This document shows positions 1 through 64,000 of a stretch of DNA of 64,000 bases, piece by piece. Source of the stretch: Tubulanus polymorphus (taxonomy: Eukaryota; Nemertea; Palaeonemertea; Tubulaniformes; Tubulanidae); NCBI RefSeq assembly GCF_964204645.1, contig NC_134032.1, positions 8,860,275 to 8,924,274 on the forward strand, written 5' to 3'. The position numbers and the translations under genes are program-made. The notes under the pieces were generated by a model. The model made no database searches. It was not told the DNA's origin and worked only from the letters and a program-made list of their open reading frames with translations. The number at the start of each line of letters is the position of its first letter. The stretch's first letter is position 1.

Positions 1-787
1 CGAGCTGTGATCGTCGAATAATCCAACGGTAAAATGTCACCGAAATAAGAATAACATTGATGGCAACTAAAAAGCAAATTGGAATCAACACAGTAAGATA
101 CATGAATAGAAAACGCTCTGATATAACGAAATCCCATTTGAAACGGTTGAACGGAATGCGCCACTTTATGCCCTTACCACGCCTCGTAATGTATGGCCAA
201 TGTGTAGGGCAATTTAGGAATACAAAATGATTGGGTGGTAGAAAGTGAACGAAATGGCCGCAGAAACTAAGTAACGAAATGAACACCATCAAACATATCG
301 ATAGTAACTTTTTGGGGAATTTACGAGATTTCATCGGAAACAATACGACGATTAAACGCTCTAGACTGAGCAGTACAGTGCACCAGTTACGCGTCATTTG
401 AAATATGTAGAAAAATGGCCTAGCGGCGTAGATGAAAACCCAACCAAAATTCCAGTCATTTATATGAAATAAAATATTTCGCAAAACGGTATAAACGTAC
501 GCAGTTCTCAGCGGATACAGAATGAACGTAGCGATCATGAACGAAAGATCGTTTACAGCGAGGAGTTTGATGAGAAAATAAGTATCAGATTTGAATCGTT
601 TTAGAACAAACAACGTGAATGCGTTGAATGTTATACCCAGCACTGACGCCGGTAGATACCATCCTAAATATGTAAAAACACTGAATTTGTTGATCCACTT
701 CTCTGGGCGAGATTCATAAATCTGACACAAGCTGCGCTTTGTCATTGTCAACGTGGCACTTGTACTCGTAATGTTTTTATCGAACAT
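1..787 (-). CDS. Class A (rhodopsin-like) peptide-type GPCR, 3' end cut by window edge
   Basis: One uninterrupted minus-strand frame runs from an ATG at 787 (complement) to base 1. The first residues carry an N-glycosylation sequon (KNITS). TM1 lies around GWYLPASVLGITFNAF and TM2 around LLAVNDLSFMIATF. TM3 ends in LLSLERLIVVLFP, where ERL replaces the classical DRY. TM4 (LMVFISLLSFCG), an extracellular loop with Cys, and TM5 (YLTVLIPICFLVAIN) follow, and the frame leaves the window in intracellular loop 3, so TM6-7 are missing. Codon 1 is the first ATG in this frame near TM1. A second, damaged copy lies at 2406-3315, so this is a tandem duplication with a period of about 2.7 kb. Expanded FMRFamide-receptor-like GPCRs of invertebrates look like this, but the ligand cannot be told from sequence. 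Confidence 0.82.
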   Translation of the reverse strand, partial: MFDKNITSTSATLTMTKRSLCQIYESRPEKWINKFSVFTYLGWYLPASVLGITFNAFTLFVLKRFKSDTYFLIKLLAVNDLSFMIATFILYPLRTAYVYTVLRNILFHINDWNFGWVFIYAARPFFYIFQMTRNWCTVLLSLERLIVVLFPMKSRKFPKKLLSICLMVFISLLSFCGHFVHFLPPNHFVFLNCPTHWPYITRRGKGIKWRIPFNRFKWDFVISERFLFMYLTVLIPICFLVAINVILISVTFYRWIIRRSQL

Positions 788-2405
788 CTCGTAAGCTAGC
801 TCTGTAAACTGAGACAATTTGACTATTCTTTTGTGAAATATTTGCTCACATTTCCATGGAAATTGAAATTGTATGAAATCTAGAATTTGTTTTCTCTCCG
901 TTTTGCGATGCTCGTTCTAAGAACTATTGAACTAATGACATTATATATAAAGAATATGATTACCCATGGCGGTTATGTATATGCAAACGCCACTGGCAAT
1001 AAGTATGACGCATAAGCTTTAGGTATTTATTTTGCTTAATGAATTTTTCGATATCCGTACAAATTAGGCAAGGCAAATCATGATCGTAGAAATGATATGC
1101 AACACGGTATATCATAAAACATTTGTACGTTTGCATAGGGCTTTCATTTCACTCTTATCTTATTTCATATTTAGTACATTTAATACAACTAACAGTCATT
1201 GGCATCCTCGCTTGCCAGTGTTTAATATCCGTCCCCAAAACAAAACCCTGGCCAAAAACCCTTCATTGGTCTATTAGATCGCCCACGATTTCTTGGATGG
1301 ACAGGCTCCCGTTCAGCGCCCACCAGTCGAACAAACTTGCCGGTAAAAACAAGGCATCTGATTGGATTGAGATATAGACTGGTGGCCGCTAAGCGTTAAC
1401 CTGTCCAGCCAAGAAATTTTGGGTGATGTAATTGACCAATTGAAGGGTTTGCGGCCGGAGTTTGTGTTTGCGTGAGAGCTTCGGTGGGCGGCAATCAAAC
1501 CCTCTCCAGAGAGGATGGTCGTTGGTTGCTGTTCTTAAAAAACAGTTAACTACTGAGATGTAGTTTCTAGCGCAAAACCGATGAAATGGCATGGATCAAA
1601 ATTCTACTAAGGGTGCCAGAAGCCACTGTCAATTTCGGGTTGCTCGTGGTTCGAATCCCGATTGTAACGTTACTCGTATTAAAGGATGTTAATGATATTG
1701 AAATGTATATCCCCATTTCATACACTACGTTACTCAGTTTAAGATTAACTGCAAGCCTACTGAAAAAGAATCAAATTTAAATATAATTATGATAGAATAA
1801 TCAAATAATTATTCTTATCATGAAAATATAAGTATAATTATGAATAAATAAAAATAATTAAATAGTTATAGTTATTCAATGCAGTAGGTTAAATTACCAG
1901 CTTGAATTAATCCACAATACATATAGGTATGAATAAAAAATGTGAATTTAGTAAATAAATCAATAGGAAGAAGAATAAATATATAATTCATGTTTATCAA
2001 GAACAATATAAAATGACATCACACACGGACGGGCCCTCCTATATCAATCCTTCGTAGCTTAGGTGTCAAGTTGTAGGTTTTTGGTAACGATGTCAGTGGT
2101 CTCGAATCCCACGCGTTTCTGGCGTTTTCAGAGACATGGTTGGTCACATGACCAATTTCTACACGAAATAGAACCGGTTTGTTTCTAAGTGACAGAGTTC
2201 GTATAAGTTTCTACACGCAATAGAAACGGCAAATTCCGCCATCTGATTGGTCGAGGACGCTCGACCGGGTTCTAAAGTGCATAAACCAATGCTTATTATG
2301 TGTAAAGGCTTTAACTGAATTCTGAAATAGCTTTTTATGCGATTAATGATATGCCCAATTGAATCAGACGTTTAGAAATAGTTTTCTTTTGATAGGATTG
2401 CCTTA
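788..2405. other. Intergenic spacer between the two GPCR copies
   Basis: No open frame here resembles a protein. The stretch holds the inverted repeat at 1235-1471, an isolated tRNA B-box-like motif near 1650 (GGTTCGAATCCC), an AT-rich tract at 1740-2000, and unremarkable sequence up to the pseudogene. Confidence 0.5.
1235..1471. repeat. Imperfect inverted repeat (foldback/MITE-like)
   Basis: Left arm about 1235-1328 and right arm about 1379-1471 are reverse complements with scattered mismatches, around a spacer of about 50 bp. Matching pairs include TTCTTGGATGGACAGG with CCTGTCCAGCCAAGAA, and CATTGGTCTATTAGATC with its diverged mate in the right arm. The two strands therefore encode similar short peptides, which explains the small opposing open frames here. 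No transposase is present, so it would be a non-autonomous element. Confidence 0.6.
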
Positions 2406-3315
2406 TTAATGTAACGCAGTAATGTTTGAATTGTTTTTCATTTCTATACGCTTAACTATCTCAAAGGACACTTTTCTGAATTTTGCATTCGTCACGCAAT
2501 ACACGATAAAGTTTACTGACGAATCGATGATAGAAAACCCCAACGCTATTGGTCTCATCGTATTCAAATGCGGGATATATCCTAGACCCATTAAACGGTC
2601 GATGAAACCAAAACCTTCGCAAATAATAAACACCGAAACGACTGATAAAACCATCTTAATACCCTCGTTTCTCTTCTAGACGATTCGTCAGTAACGCCGA
2701 GCTGTGATCGTCGAATAACCCGACGGTAAAATGTCACCAGAAGTAGAATATTATTCATGATAACTAAAAAGCAAATTGGAATCAAGGCGGTAAGATACAT
2801 GAATAGAAAACGCGTGGAAACGATCATATTCCATTTGAAATGGTTGAACCAAACATCCCAGTTCCTGCCCTTATTATGCGTCGTAATGTATGGCCAATCG
2901 GTGGGGAAATTCGAAGATATAATATTATGAGAGGGCAGGAATTTTACGAAATGGCCACAGAAACTAAGTAGCGTAATAAACGCCAACAACCATATTGATA
3001 GTAACTTTATGCGAAAGTTATGAGATTTAATTGGAAACAATACAACAACTAACCGCTCTAGACTAAGCATTATAGTGCCCCAGTTACGCATTATCTGGAA
3101 TATGTCGAAAAAAGGCAAAGCTACCGAGATAAAAATTACACCAAAATTCCAGTCGTTCCGGCGAAACAAAACATCTCCCAAAACGGCGTAAATGTACACA
3201 GTTCTCATTGGATAAAGAATGAATGCGGCGATCATAAACAATCGATCGTTGATAGCAAGAATTCTGATTAGAAAATAACTAATCAGATTTGTACGGCAGC
3301 ATCTTGGCGACAATT
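2406..3315 (-). pseudogene. Second GPCR copy, 5'-truncated and frameshifted
   Basis: Clear homologue of the receptor at 1-787, alignable from the TM1/TM2 junction to TM5 and continuing through TM6-7 (CEGFGF, then a TM7 SSVNFIVYC). Three defects show. TM1 and the N-terminus are absent, replaced by the AT-rich satellite that starts just beyond 3315. One extra base near 3288 relative to copy 1 shifts the frame at the KSDTYF motif. A second shift near 2665-2675, in intracellular loop 3, separates the TM2-TM5 frame from the TM6-TM7 frame. Copy 1 is intronless through the aligned part, so introns do not explain the breaks. The rest of the reading frame is well preserved, which suggests recent decay. 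Confidence 0.78.
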
Positions 3316-3333
3316 ATATTTATTTTTTTTTTT

Positions 3334-3840
3334 GTAGCTCCCAAAAACGTAATTATTTTAAATTAAATTAATTTTCTGTGTGAAAAAATCACACAGAAAT
3401 ATAATTATATTTATCATTTTTCTCGACGGCGGCCATTTTTCTGTGTGAGATCACGAAAAATAATTAGTTATATTTATCTTTTAGTAGATCCCAGAAACAT
3501 AATTATTTTAAATTAAATCAATTTTCTATGTGAAATAATCACAGAGAAAAATAATTTACATTTATATTTACCATTTTTCTCGATGGCGGCCATTTTTATG
3601 TGTGAAAAAATCGCACAGAAAAATAATTAACATTTATATTTACCATTTTTCTCGATGGCGGCCATTTTTCTGTGTGAAAAAATCACAAAGAAAAGTAATT
3701 TATATTTATATTTGTCATTTTTCTCGATGGCGGCCATTTTTTTGTGTGAAGAAATCACACAGAAAAATAATTTATATTTATATTTATATAAAATGGCCGC
3801 CATCGAGAAAAATGATAAATATAAATATAAATTATATTAC
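3334..3840. repeat. Satellite-like tandem array with a terminal inverted unit
   Basis: The motif CTCGATGGCGGCC recurs at 3579, 3651 and 3723, exactly 72 bp apart, with a variant at 3422 (CTCGACGGCGGCC). Each unit also contains TGTGTGAAAAAATCACACAGAA, itself a short palindrome. Units before 3579 belong to a longer ~157-bp version containing AATTATTTTAAATTAAAT. The last unit (about 3788-3838) is inverted (AAATGGCCGCCATCGAG), so the right end can fold back on the array. The left end abuts the truncated GPCR pseudogene. Confidence 0.8.
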
Positions 3841-6800
3841 AGCTTAGCATAGTACTTTCTTAGGAGGTATTGCCCGGGTCTGAAGTTTCTTTAAATGCCT
3901 CGTCTCAAAGTCACTGCTGTGGAACACCGAGCCAACTCATTATCGTAATAGACTGAAACTGACCGATTTAACCATGATTTATAGTTTTTCCCAAATAAAA
4001 GCGATGAGCTACTAAGTTCTGTGCCCAGCAAAGAATGAATCCATAATTATTACAGCAAATGTCGGATGTTCTGAAGCTATTACTGTTCTATACATAACTA
4101 ATTGATAAGATTCATCTAGTACATTCGTTCGGAGGCCGAAATGTTGACATTCGACTAGTAAGATAAATTCGGTTAATTCGTTTTCGCAGACGAAGAGCAT
4201 CGGGAGAAATATCGATTTCGAGAGAGAGGGAGTAGTGTCGAATTCATATCGGCATTGAAGAAGCCAAAAGAGCACCCTCTTATCACGAGAAATTGATTAT
4301 TTTTCACTTTTTATTGGTAAAATGACAGCATTTTCATTCGAACTGATCGTAGCCAGGAACGATATGTGGTAGCCCGAGATTCAAAAAGGTTACTGGATTT
4401 TAACGATTGGTTGAAAGTTTTAACGGATCGTCGGGTAACGGGCTTCTCTAACTTTTGATTTAATCAATGAATTAATAGAATAAAAATTTATTCCATTTAT
4501 ATTGAATAGATTGTGTAGAATTTAAGAAGAAGAAAGTAAACACATAGGCCGAGTCCATTATTAGGGGGGAGGGGGAAGGGGCTCGTTGACGAAATTCCAC
4601 CCGAGCTTAAGAAAATCTGGGCATCGATTTCAGAGCATGTACGTGCCTTCAAAGAATGTACAAAAATTGTAGGAAAAAAGAAGCAAATTGCTTTTCTTTG
4701 CATCTAATTTTTTTTAAGATTGTCTGCGCGAGTACTCTCAGGACAAGACATTAGCGTGGGTACCCTACAAAAAGTTCCACTTCCTTGAAAAAAGATCCAC
4801 TTTCATGGAAATTGGCCCCACCGCAAATACATGTCTGGCTTCGGTATAGGTGGAATCTCTAATTACGTACCACAGTAGTATTGGAGGTTTTCCATTCGTC
4901 TATATCGCCAATATTCCAAAGTCGAAGATATCCCAGGCCGAATTCGTTTAAAATCTATTGTTTCTTTTCTCCTGTGGTTAAATCGAAACGGTATAACGTG
5001 TTACGGCTGAGGGCTTATAAGAAAAAATCAAGTTTTCTTTTAAATACCGGGACGAAGTCCACCCACACCGGTAATCCAATTACCCGCGACTGTAAAACAT
5101 TTCCACGAAGTGACAATATTTCAGATATAAAGTCCATCCTATCTCAAACAATAGTAGTTTCTCGAACGACATTTTCCTTCGTTAACGACCGCATAACGTT
5201 TGGCCAACTTAAATACGTTTGAGATATTTTGATTGAAACGTCTTTTACTTTACTCACTGTTTTCCCTTACTCACACTGTCTTTTGATTTACTGTTAACTT
5301 TAACTTAACTGTAACCATTCAATTAACTTTTACCTTCTAATTTACTGTGACTCTTGATCCACTTTTACATTTTAATATACTTTTATACCTTTTAATTTAC
5401 AGTTACCTTTACTTTTACCTTTCCCTTTACTGCTACCTTTTACGTTCTTATTTTAATCGGACTTATTACTTTACTCTAACTTGATACTTAACTCCAACTC
5501 TTAACACTTTAAACAACTTTTCCTTTATACATTAGTTTTTTTTTACTCTTGATTTTTTAATTTACTTTTACATTTTTAAACCTAATTTTTGCGTTACTTT
5601 TCTTCGCTGTGGTTTACGTTGCTTTATTTGTATGCCTTATAAAAGACAATCCCAGTGTTACAATACATCTCAACCTGTACAATACATAGTCATATACATA
5701 CAAACGAAGATGATGGATGACATATATCACTAGCAAAACTACACAGATTATACGTAGTTCGACTCCATTTCTAGATTGTATTAAGTGATTCGTATTAGAA
5801 AATTTGCCAACATTTTGGTTCTGTTTCTTTTTTAGATTCTGACAGAAAGGGGAAATGTTTCGATTGGAAATAATCTAGAATTTGATTTAAAAGAGTTTGG
5901 TTTCAACTATTGAGGAACCTAAAAGAAAAGATATATCTCTTTTTTGTCTGGAAATTATGTTGGCTTTAAAGCCAGATATAAATAATTCACTACAAAATAA
6001 AGATTTTGATAACCAACTTTTCAATTTATAAAACAATTTTTCAACAAAGGAAAACTTGTTGCACCATAGAAAGGATATACTTTCTCGAAAGAACGCGGGC
6101 TTTGAGGCCACATATTAAGCTAGTCAGCTAGCAAAAATTCATTGACTAAATCTGAGAAAGTCACAAATTTTTTACTCAACGATCGGAATTAGGGATAGAA
6201 CAGTCGACGAATATTCCATTTATGGTCTGAGTTTTTTTTACGTTCATTCAAATATCAGCTAGTTCCAGCGAAACGAACCACGGATCACGAACCAGAACAA
6301 AAACCCCATAAATAATTATTCTCCATTGACGCAATTCTATCGGGTAATCGCTTTCTTTTGGAATATTGTAACCTAATTTTTTTTCGAAAACTACTTCAGG
6401 TTTTATATTTCTATTTATGAGTTGGAGATTTTCAGGTATTTCCGCTGATTACTCGCGGCCGAATTGTTCAGTGGCCTCAGGAGCACTTAAATATACGAGT
6501 ATTCGATGAGTTAGTATGCCGAAAAGGAAGGACGATATTCAAGTGCAGGTAAAGTTAGCTCATAATCTTACTGGCTTACTGACCCCCTGAGATATTCGCT
6601 ACTTTACCCCTATTCCTCCCAATTTGTGATCGTTCACACTTCACATACGCGTTCTGATCTTCACCTCGGACGTTTTTGATAGCACCAGACTCAGCATATT
6701 TCTAAAAAAAGGTGATCGTCCACTCTTTACGTGATCTTCAGGAATTCGCCACCTTATTACCTGATCGAAAATGAACTACAGAAGCCAGACGTCATTAGTT

Positions 6801-7330
6801 ATCTTATCAGAATACTCTCAAAAAGTTGATCGTCCACACTTAACTGTTTTTCGATCGAAAGTTAAAAGCAAATACCAGCTACTAGACAATTTATATTCTG
6901 TCAGCATACGTGATCGTCCGCGATATTTCACCTCGGACATTTCTTTTTAATTGAAAATGAACTAAAACACCAGACATTAGACATTTCTTCAGCACACTTT
7001 CATAAGCCGATCATCCTTATTTCACTCTATGTATTCAAGGACTTCACCTAAGACATTCATAATTCAAAATGAACTACAAACAGTAGGACATATTATTAGA
7101 ATTTCTTATTGAAAATAAATCAACTTAGTGCCAGAACCTAGGCGCAAAAGCACTGACAAAAATAATAAGCGAAAATTGGCTTTTGATGATTTTTTTTTGA
7201 GCTATAATCAATTGATCGTTCATATCTAAAAATCAGAAGGCGTCAAATCGGAAACAGGAGTGAAACGCATTAAAGCTAATACCCGGAATTCAAACAATAT
7301 TCAAATACTTGACAGTGACACTTCTACTAC
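3841..7330. other. Intergenic region, no gene recognised
   Basis: Open frames here are short and have neither domain motifs nor partner exons. About 5230-5620 is pyrimidine-rich with recurrent TTTACTTTTAC-like words. About 6590-7090 carries a degenerate repeat built on GATCGTCCACACTT plus AAAATGAACTACA. A candidate GPCR regulatory region or a distal promoter of the downstream giant gene could lie here, but nothing in the sequence proves it. Confidence 0.4.
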
Positions 7331-7791
7331 GTGAACACTGTGTTCTACACGTTGAAAGTACCGGTATTTGTCTTAAACGGGTCGGTGAGACACAGCGTGT
7401 GTGCTGTATTAGACGTTGGCCGAGTGACAGTCGCGCGGGCGGTCCCTGTTCGTGTTCTTACTGTGTGGCTCTTAACTGTTTTTAAAAAGAAGGAAATATA
7501 TTGCTATACATATAAAACGCCAGCAGGATCGTGTCTGCCGTATATGTATTTGGAGATAATTGGGATGTTACAATTAGTAAGGGATAATTGTTATTGCGGC
7601 TAATTAGCGCTGTTCCAGCCGCCAGGGAATCCGACTATGTTATCCGTTTGTAAATGAGCAGTTTTCGTATGCGAATAGAAAAAATGCTCGTTTTATAAGT
7701 TTAACGCCGTCCGAAATATATTTGGATTCTAAGGATATTTAGAAAAAAATAGCCGGGATTTTTCGATAAACAACGCATTGAAAACTAGGAG
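7331..7791 (+). promoter_or_regulatory. Candidate promoter/5' UTR of the giant protease-mucin gene
   Basis: This stretch directly precedes the proposed first coding exon. It is locally richer in GC (about 7380-7460) than its surroundings. It contains a TATAAAA word at 7511-7517, some 275 bp before the ATG. An in-frame TAG at 7786-7788 sits just upstream of that ATG. The transcription start cannot be placed from sequence alone. Confidence 0.25.
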
Positions 7792-60225
<52,434 letters not shown>

Positions 60226-63200
60226 ACGCGTAATCATCGACTGGTCGCTCCTGGGTCACGAACGAATAAACATCATGACCAGTTGTGACCATCTTTTGGC
60301 CATAAGACTAGACTAATCACGGCACCAGTTATGACCCTGTGCCATAAATTAAACTAAACACGTGACCATCAATACTGCGAGAGATACCAATGGGAATAGC
60401 ACAGAATGGTATCCATCTCATCTCGAACTATCTACGAGGGTAATTTGATGACGTCATAAAGCGATTATGGAGAAAGAAAATGAGGCACCGACACGGCTTC
60501 TGTGGCAAGCGAGGATTCTTCGAGGATCCGCCAGGTTCGCTAGCGGTTACCGAGTTAATGCGCTTCAGTTTCAATCGAATTTTAAGCCAACACTCAGCGA
60601 TTGTGACGATTCGTTTGATAATATCGGGATACTAAAAAATAAAGTTCGAATTTCATCGAAAATCAACTCATCTGCGCTACACATTTCTACACCATCGTCA
60701 CATTTGTTTACGCTCGTTTCCTAGACGAGAGGTATGTACAAGGGAAATCAATAAGTTTTACAGTTGCGTTATAACTGGGTAAATCGTAGCGCCATCCGGT
60801 GCGTATTGGTACTCCTTACGCGCCAGTTGTATGCTTCCGGTTCGATTCCATGGCGTACAGAACATCACGTGAATATAAGCCGGGCGCTATTTTTTCGGCG
60901 GATGGCGTGATTAGTGCGTGTGAGTGCTGCTGCTGCTACTGCTGGCGGGGGTAATACTGTGATTCGACGCGAATTACTTCCGCATCGAAGTCGTGCATCA
61001 ATGGACGCGATTTAACGGGTGACTTATTATTAGAAATTCGTATCGACGTCGGTGATTTCTGTTTCGACGCGAGAAAACCTTTCAAGTTTCGATTCGTGAT
61101 TCTAAAAAACCATCTTAATGATGATAAGTACCGCCAGTGTCCGTTAAGTCCAACCCGAAGATCCACCTACGCACCCGTCAATTCTGCTAAACTGTGACAA
61201 TGGTGGCATCCCTAATCATCAGACCGATCCGAGAAAATTCGGATCCGCGAATTTTTGCAATAATGCTAGTTTTACCCCGGATACAGCGGCGCACCTGTCA
61301 ACTAAACTGCGAAAGTACATACACTAAGCTATGGCAGGTTAAATAAAAAAGCATGTTAATCCACTAAAAGGATCAGTTTATTTTTCCTGCATCTAACTCT
61401 ATTCGGAGCTAGTGGAGCGGTGGGAGGTAGGAGGGCGGAGAGGTTATCCATTGAATTCTAAAGAAGTATTGCTTATCCGATTAGCAGTTTTTCAAAAACC
61501 ATTTCTTTCTGACAATCTGCTCCATCTACACTCTGCATAATGTGTATAAGCGCATTTCTGTCAGCGTCGTTAGTGCCACGAATCATCGGATCATGAATGG
61601 CCGCTCTAATTACACGGTGCGCACAAGTTTGACCGACGTTTCAATGTCTCAGCGCCCATCTGAACGACTTTCAATGGCTTCTTATTACTACTATAACGGC
61701 GCGTAAAGATCAATTATCTCATAGTCTATGAATAGGAATAGTATGATTACATACAGGGAGTTCCGCCCATGCGCTAAGCTGTATCGATCGGCGGAATTCG
61801 AACTATACTGGCAGTGTGTGGTTTCACCTCTACGACCCTATACACAGACCCAACATAAAATTGTTCGGTTGCTTGTTGATTTAGTTTCTTACGTGGTTTT
61901 TAAGTCGCGTTATTGCCTTGAACCGCATCCTCAATGATGTTCACGTTTTCTGGAGTTCACCGAATAAGTTTACATTTGTATTTGCTGTAAGCAGTCAGTA
62001 ACCGCACTGATAGTTTAGATATATGTATAAGATTGGGTATTTTCAATACTCATCGAAATGTGATGACATAAGGAAGGGACAGTTGCGGAGGGGATAGTCA
62101 GTAGCTAATAACTGGACTGGGGTTTAGTTCCATGGCTCCATTTTCAAGTTCCTATGGTTGAATGACGATTTCGTCGGTCACTAACTACCCACATTGCTCA
62201 TGAATATAACCACGCTATAAGATATCACGAATTGGTACTTTGAATTGCGCGTGCAACAAAGTCGATTGATATTTACTTCATAGAGACCATATTCTCTACT
62301 GGTGGAAATAACGACCTTCGTCCTTAGGCTGAAAATGATTACGTCGTTTCTCCGCAGCGGCCGGGTCACTCATGTGATTGCGACAACAATTTTAATCAGT
62401 TCATTTCTATAGCTGCCGGGTCTGTAATGCTTAGCCTGATTGATCTTAAAAAGTAATGTACGTGGTTGGCGGCCGGCGGGGTCAATTTTTAAGCTCAGCA
62501 GTCGGGGAACAAATCATCATTTCATAGCTTTCAGCAGCGTTAAAGAGGTTACAAGAAAAACATATCCAACTAACGCGACTAAAATGTGGCTAGTTTTTCC
62601 GATTGCGCTTTTTGGAATACCTCTTTGCGGCGGTCGTCTGACGTGAAGGCTGCCAAAAATAAGTCGTATTTGACGGCTTATAAAGCGGCATTCAGCGGCG
62701 AGGTTTTGAAATTAAGAAACCGTGACGCACGCGAACGCCTCGAAAGAGCACTTAATCCGTAAACCAGATTCCGGATTTCCCTCGCAATCCGGAATTTCTA
62801 TTTTTGAAACCGAATCACTAAGAAATCTGCTATATATACAGTCGGTTACCGTTTAGAACTTCCTTTATTTATTACGCAGGAGGTGAATTGACATGCCAAC
62901 GGTATGAAAAGAAATCCAACTACTATGTTTTTAGATTTTATTACCGGTAGTACAATTTTTTACGTTTTAAACAATTCTATACTATACCTTTTTATGTATT
63001 ATTATTCGATACTATGACATCTATTATATCCTTATAGATATTGGAATGATTATCATAATCTTGTTACTATTACATCGATGAGAATTTTGTAATTTTCAAA
63101 GTATTTTTGAATAAATGATTTAAAGTTTATTTTATACGAAAAAAGTCCTGAAGTTTTGAGATGAAATATTGATAATTCGAGGGCCACCCTCTTTCAAGTT

Positions 63201-64000
63201 CACTGATGATTGTCCGGGATTTAGTAGCAGCCCTTTTACTGTGACACATGGGGAATTATGGACCGCAGCCATATATTTTGTACGGGTCTTTGGGGGTAAG
63301 TTGATAATGTTTTCATCAATTTACGCAGTCATCTGTCTAGAAATGCTACCAGTATGATTATTTGATGATGGCATATCGAAATATTGACGTAGGAAGCCTA
63401 TTTCCTAAAAGGGCCCCGAGGGATTTATGTTTTTCGCAATTTTTTTTTTTTAAACACACTTCTGTTCCCATCCATTTTAGAATGCCCGTTACAAATATAT
63501 TCTTTTCTTCTGTTATCTTTTTGATATTTTACCTTCTCTCTCTAATTCTTACTCCATTGATTGATAAAAAGAATTATGACTGGTAATGTAACAAGCGGAA
63601 AATGCCCGGGGAATTGTCGTTAATACCAAATAGATGGTTTTCAGCCACGGCCTTGTTTTCTTTGTTTATAATCATATCTATATCAGTATTCCCTTTTCCT
63701 TTGTATGGTACTCGTTAGGGAAGAGAAGAAAGATAAGACTGTAATATCCCCTCGATCGAAGATCACTGGAAATAATCTGAGCGTTTTGTCTGAGTAAATG
63801 TGATTATTAGTATGCTGGCAGAGCCGGAGATTAGTTTATTTGATGTTGCCTTATCGCTTATCGATGCACGCAGTACAGACGCTTAGACCTAGGCTCACTT
63901 AGGGGTTTTCACTGCTAGACGCTCATGTCTGGAGGTTTATCTAATACACTAAAGATCCTTTATTATATCACCGATGACCAGTGACACCATCCAAAAATCC
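60226..64000. other. Downstream intergenic region, no gene recognised
   Basis: Short open frames only, with no domain motif and no consistent exon chain on either strand. From about 62900 the sequence becomes AT-rich. Part of a next gene's regulatory or untranslated sequence could lie here unseen. Confidence 0.4.
60265..60270 (+). terminator. Candidate poly(A) signal of the giant gene
   Basis: AATAAA 40 bp after the TGA at 60223-60225. A second AATAAA lies near 60638. Either would give a short 3' UTR. Confidence 0.45.

Noticed and set aside
1598-1665. tRNA gene or SINE
   Set aside because: Only a B-box-like GGTTCGAATCCC is seen; no convincing A box or stem.

Overview
This is animal nuclear DNA. 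It shows spliceosomal introns with GT-AG borders, metazoan extracellular modules (SEA, LDLa, SRCR, MAM, S1 protease), a rhodopsin-type GPCR, AT-rich introns and many short inverted-repeat elements. A marine invertebrate, probably a lophotrochozoan, fits the module mix and repeat load, but that placement is an inference and no marker in the window fixes the species.

Left edge (1-3315, minus strand): two tandem copies of an intronless class A peptide-type GPCR. The first is intact but cut by the window start. The second has lost TM1 and carries two frameshifts, so it is a pseudogene that ends against a 72-bp-unit satellite (3334-3840). From 3841 to about 7330 I see no gene.

Centre (7792-60225, plus strand): one giant gene fills most of the window. 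I assembled 53 coding exons by eye. Every junction has consensus or near-consensus splice signals and all phases close, giving 13,896 coding nt (4,631 residues plus TGA). The order is: tyrosine-rich cytoplasmic tail, single signal-anchor TM (type II), SEA1, a 4.7-kb single-exon Thr-rich mucin array, degenerate LDLa, SEA2, second mucin array, LDLa 1-2, SRCR1, serine protease 1, LDLa3, MAM1, LDLa4, MAM2, LDLa5, MAM3, LDLa 6-9, SRCR2, serine protease 2, LDLa 10-16, SRCR3, serine protease 3, stop. It reads as a cross between a polyserase (three tandem protease domains), an enteropeptidase (SEA/LDLa/MAM/SRCR/protease modules) and a membrane mucin.

All three protease domains keep the His-Asp-Ser triad. 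All three have Tyr, not Arg/Lys, just before the zymogen activation point, and Ser/Ser/Thr, not Asp, at S1-pocket position 189. This suggests a self-contained chymotrypsin-type activation loop tethered to a mucin at the cell surface. The tail holds four YxN motifs of the SH2-binding kind, so the molecule might also signal.

The introns hold several families of foldback/MITE-like elements, tRNA-derived SINE heads, a dispersed ~40-bp minisatellite and long microsatellites. After the stop codon (60226-64000) I see a possible poly(A) signal and no further gene.
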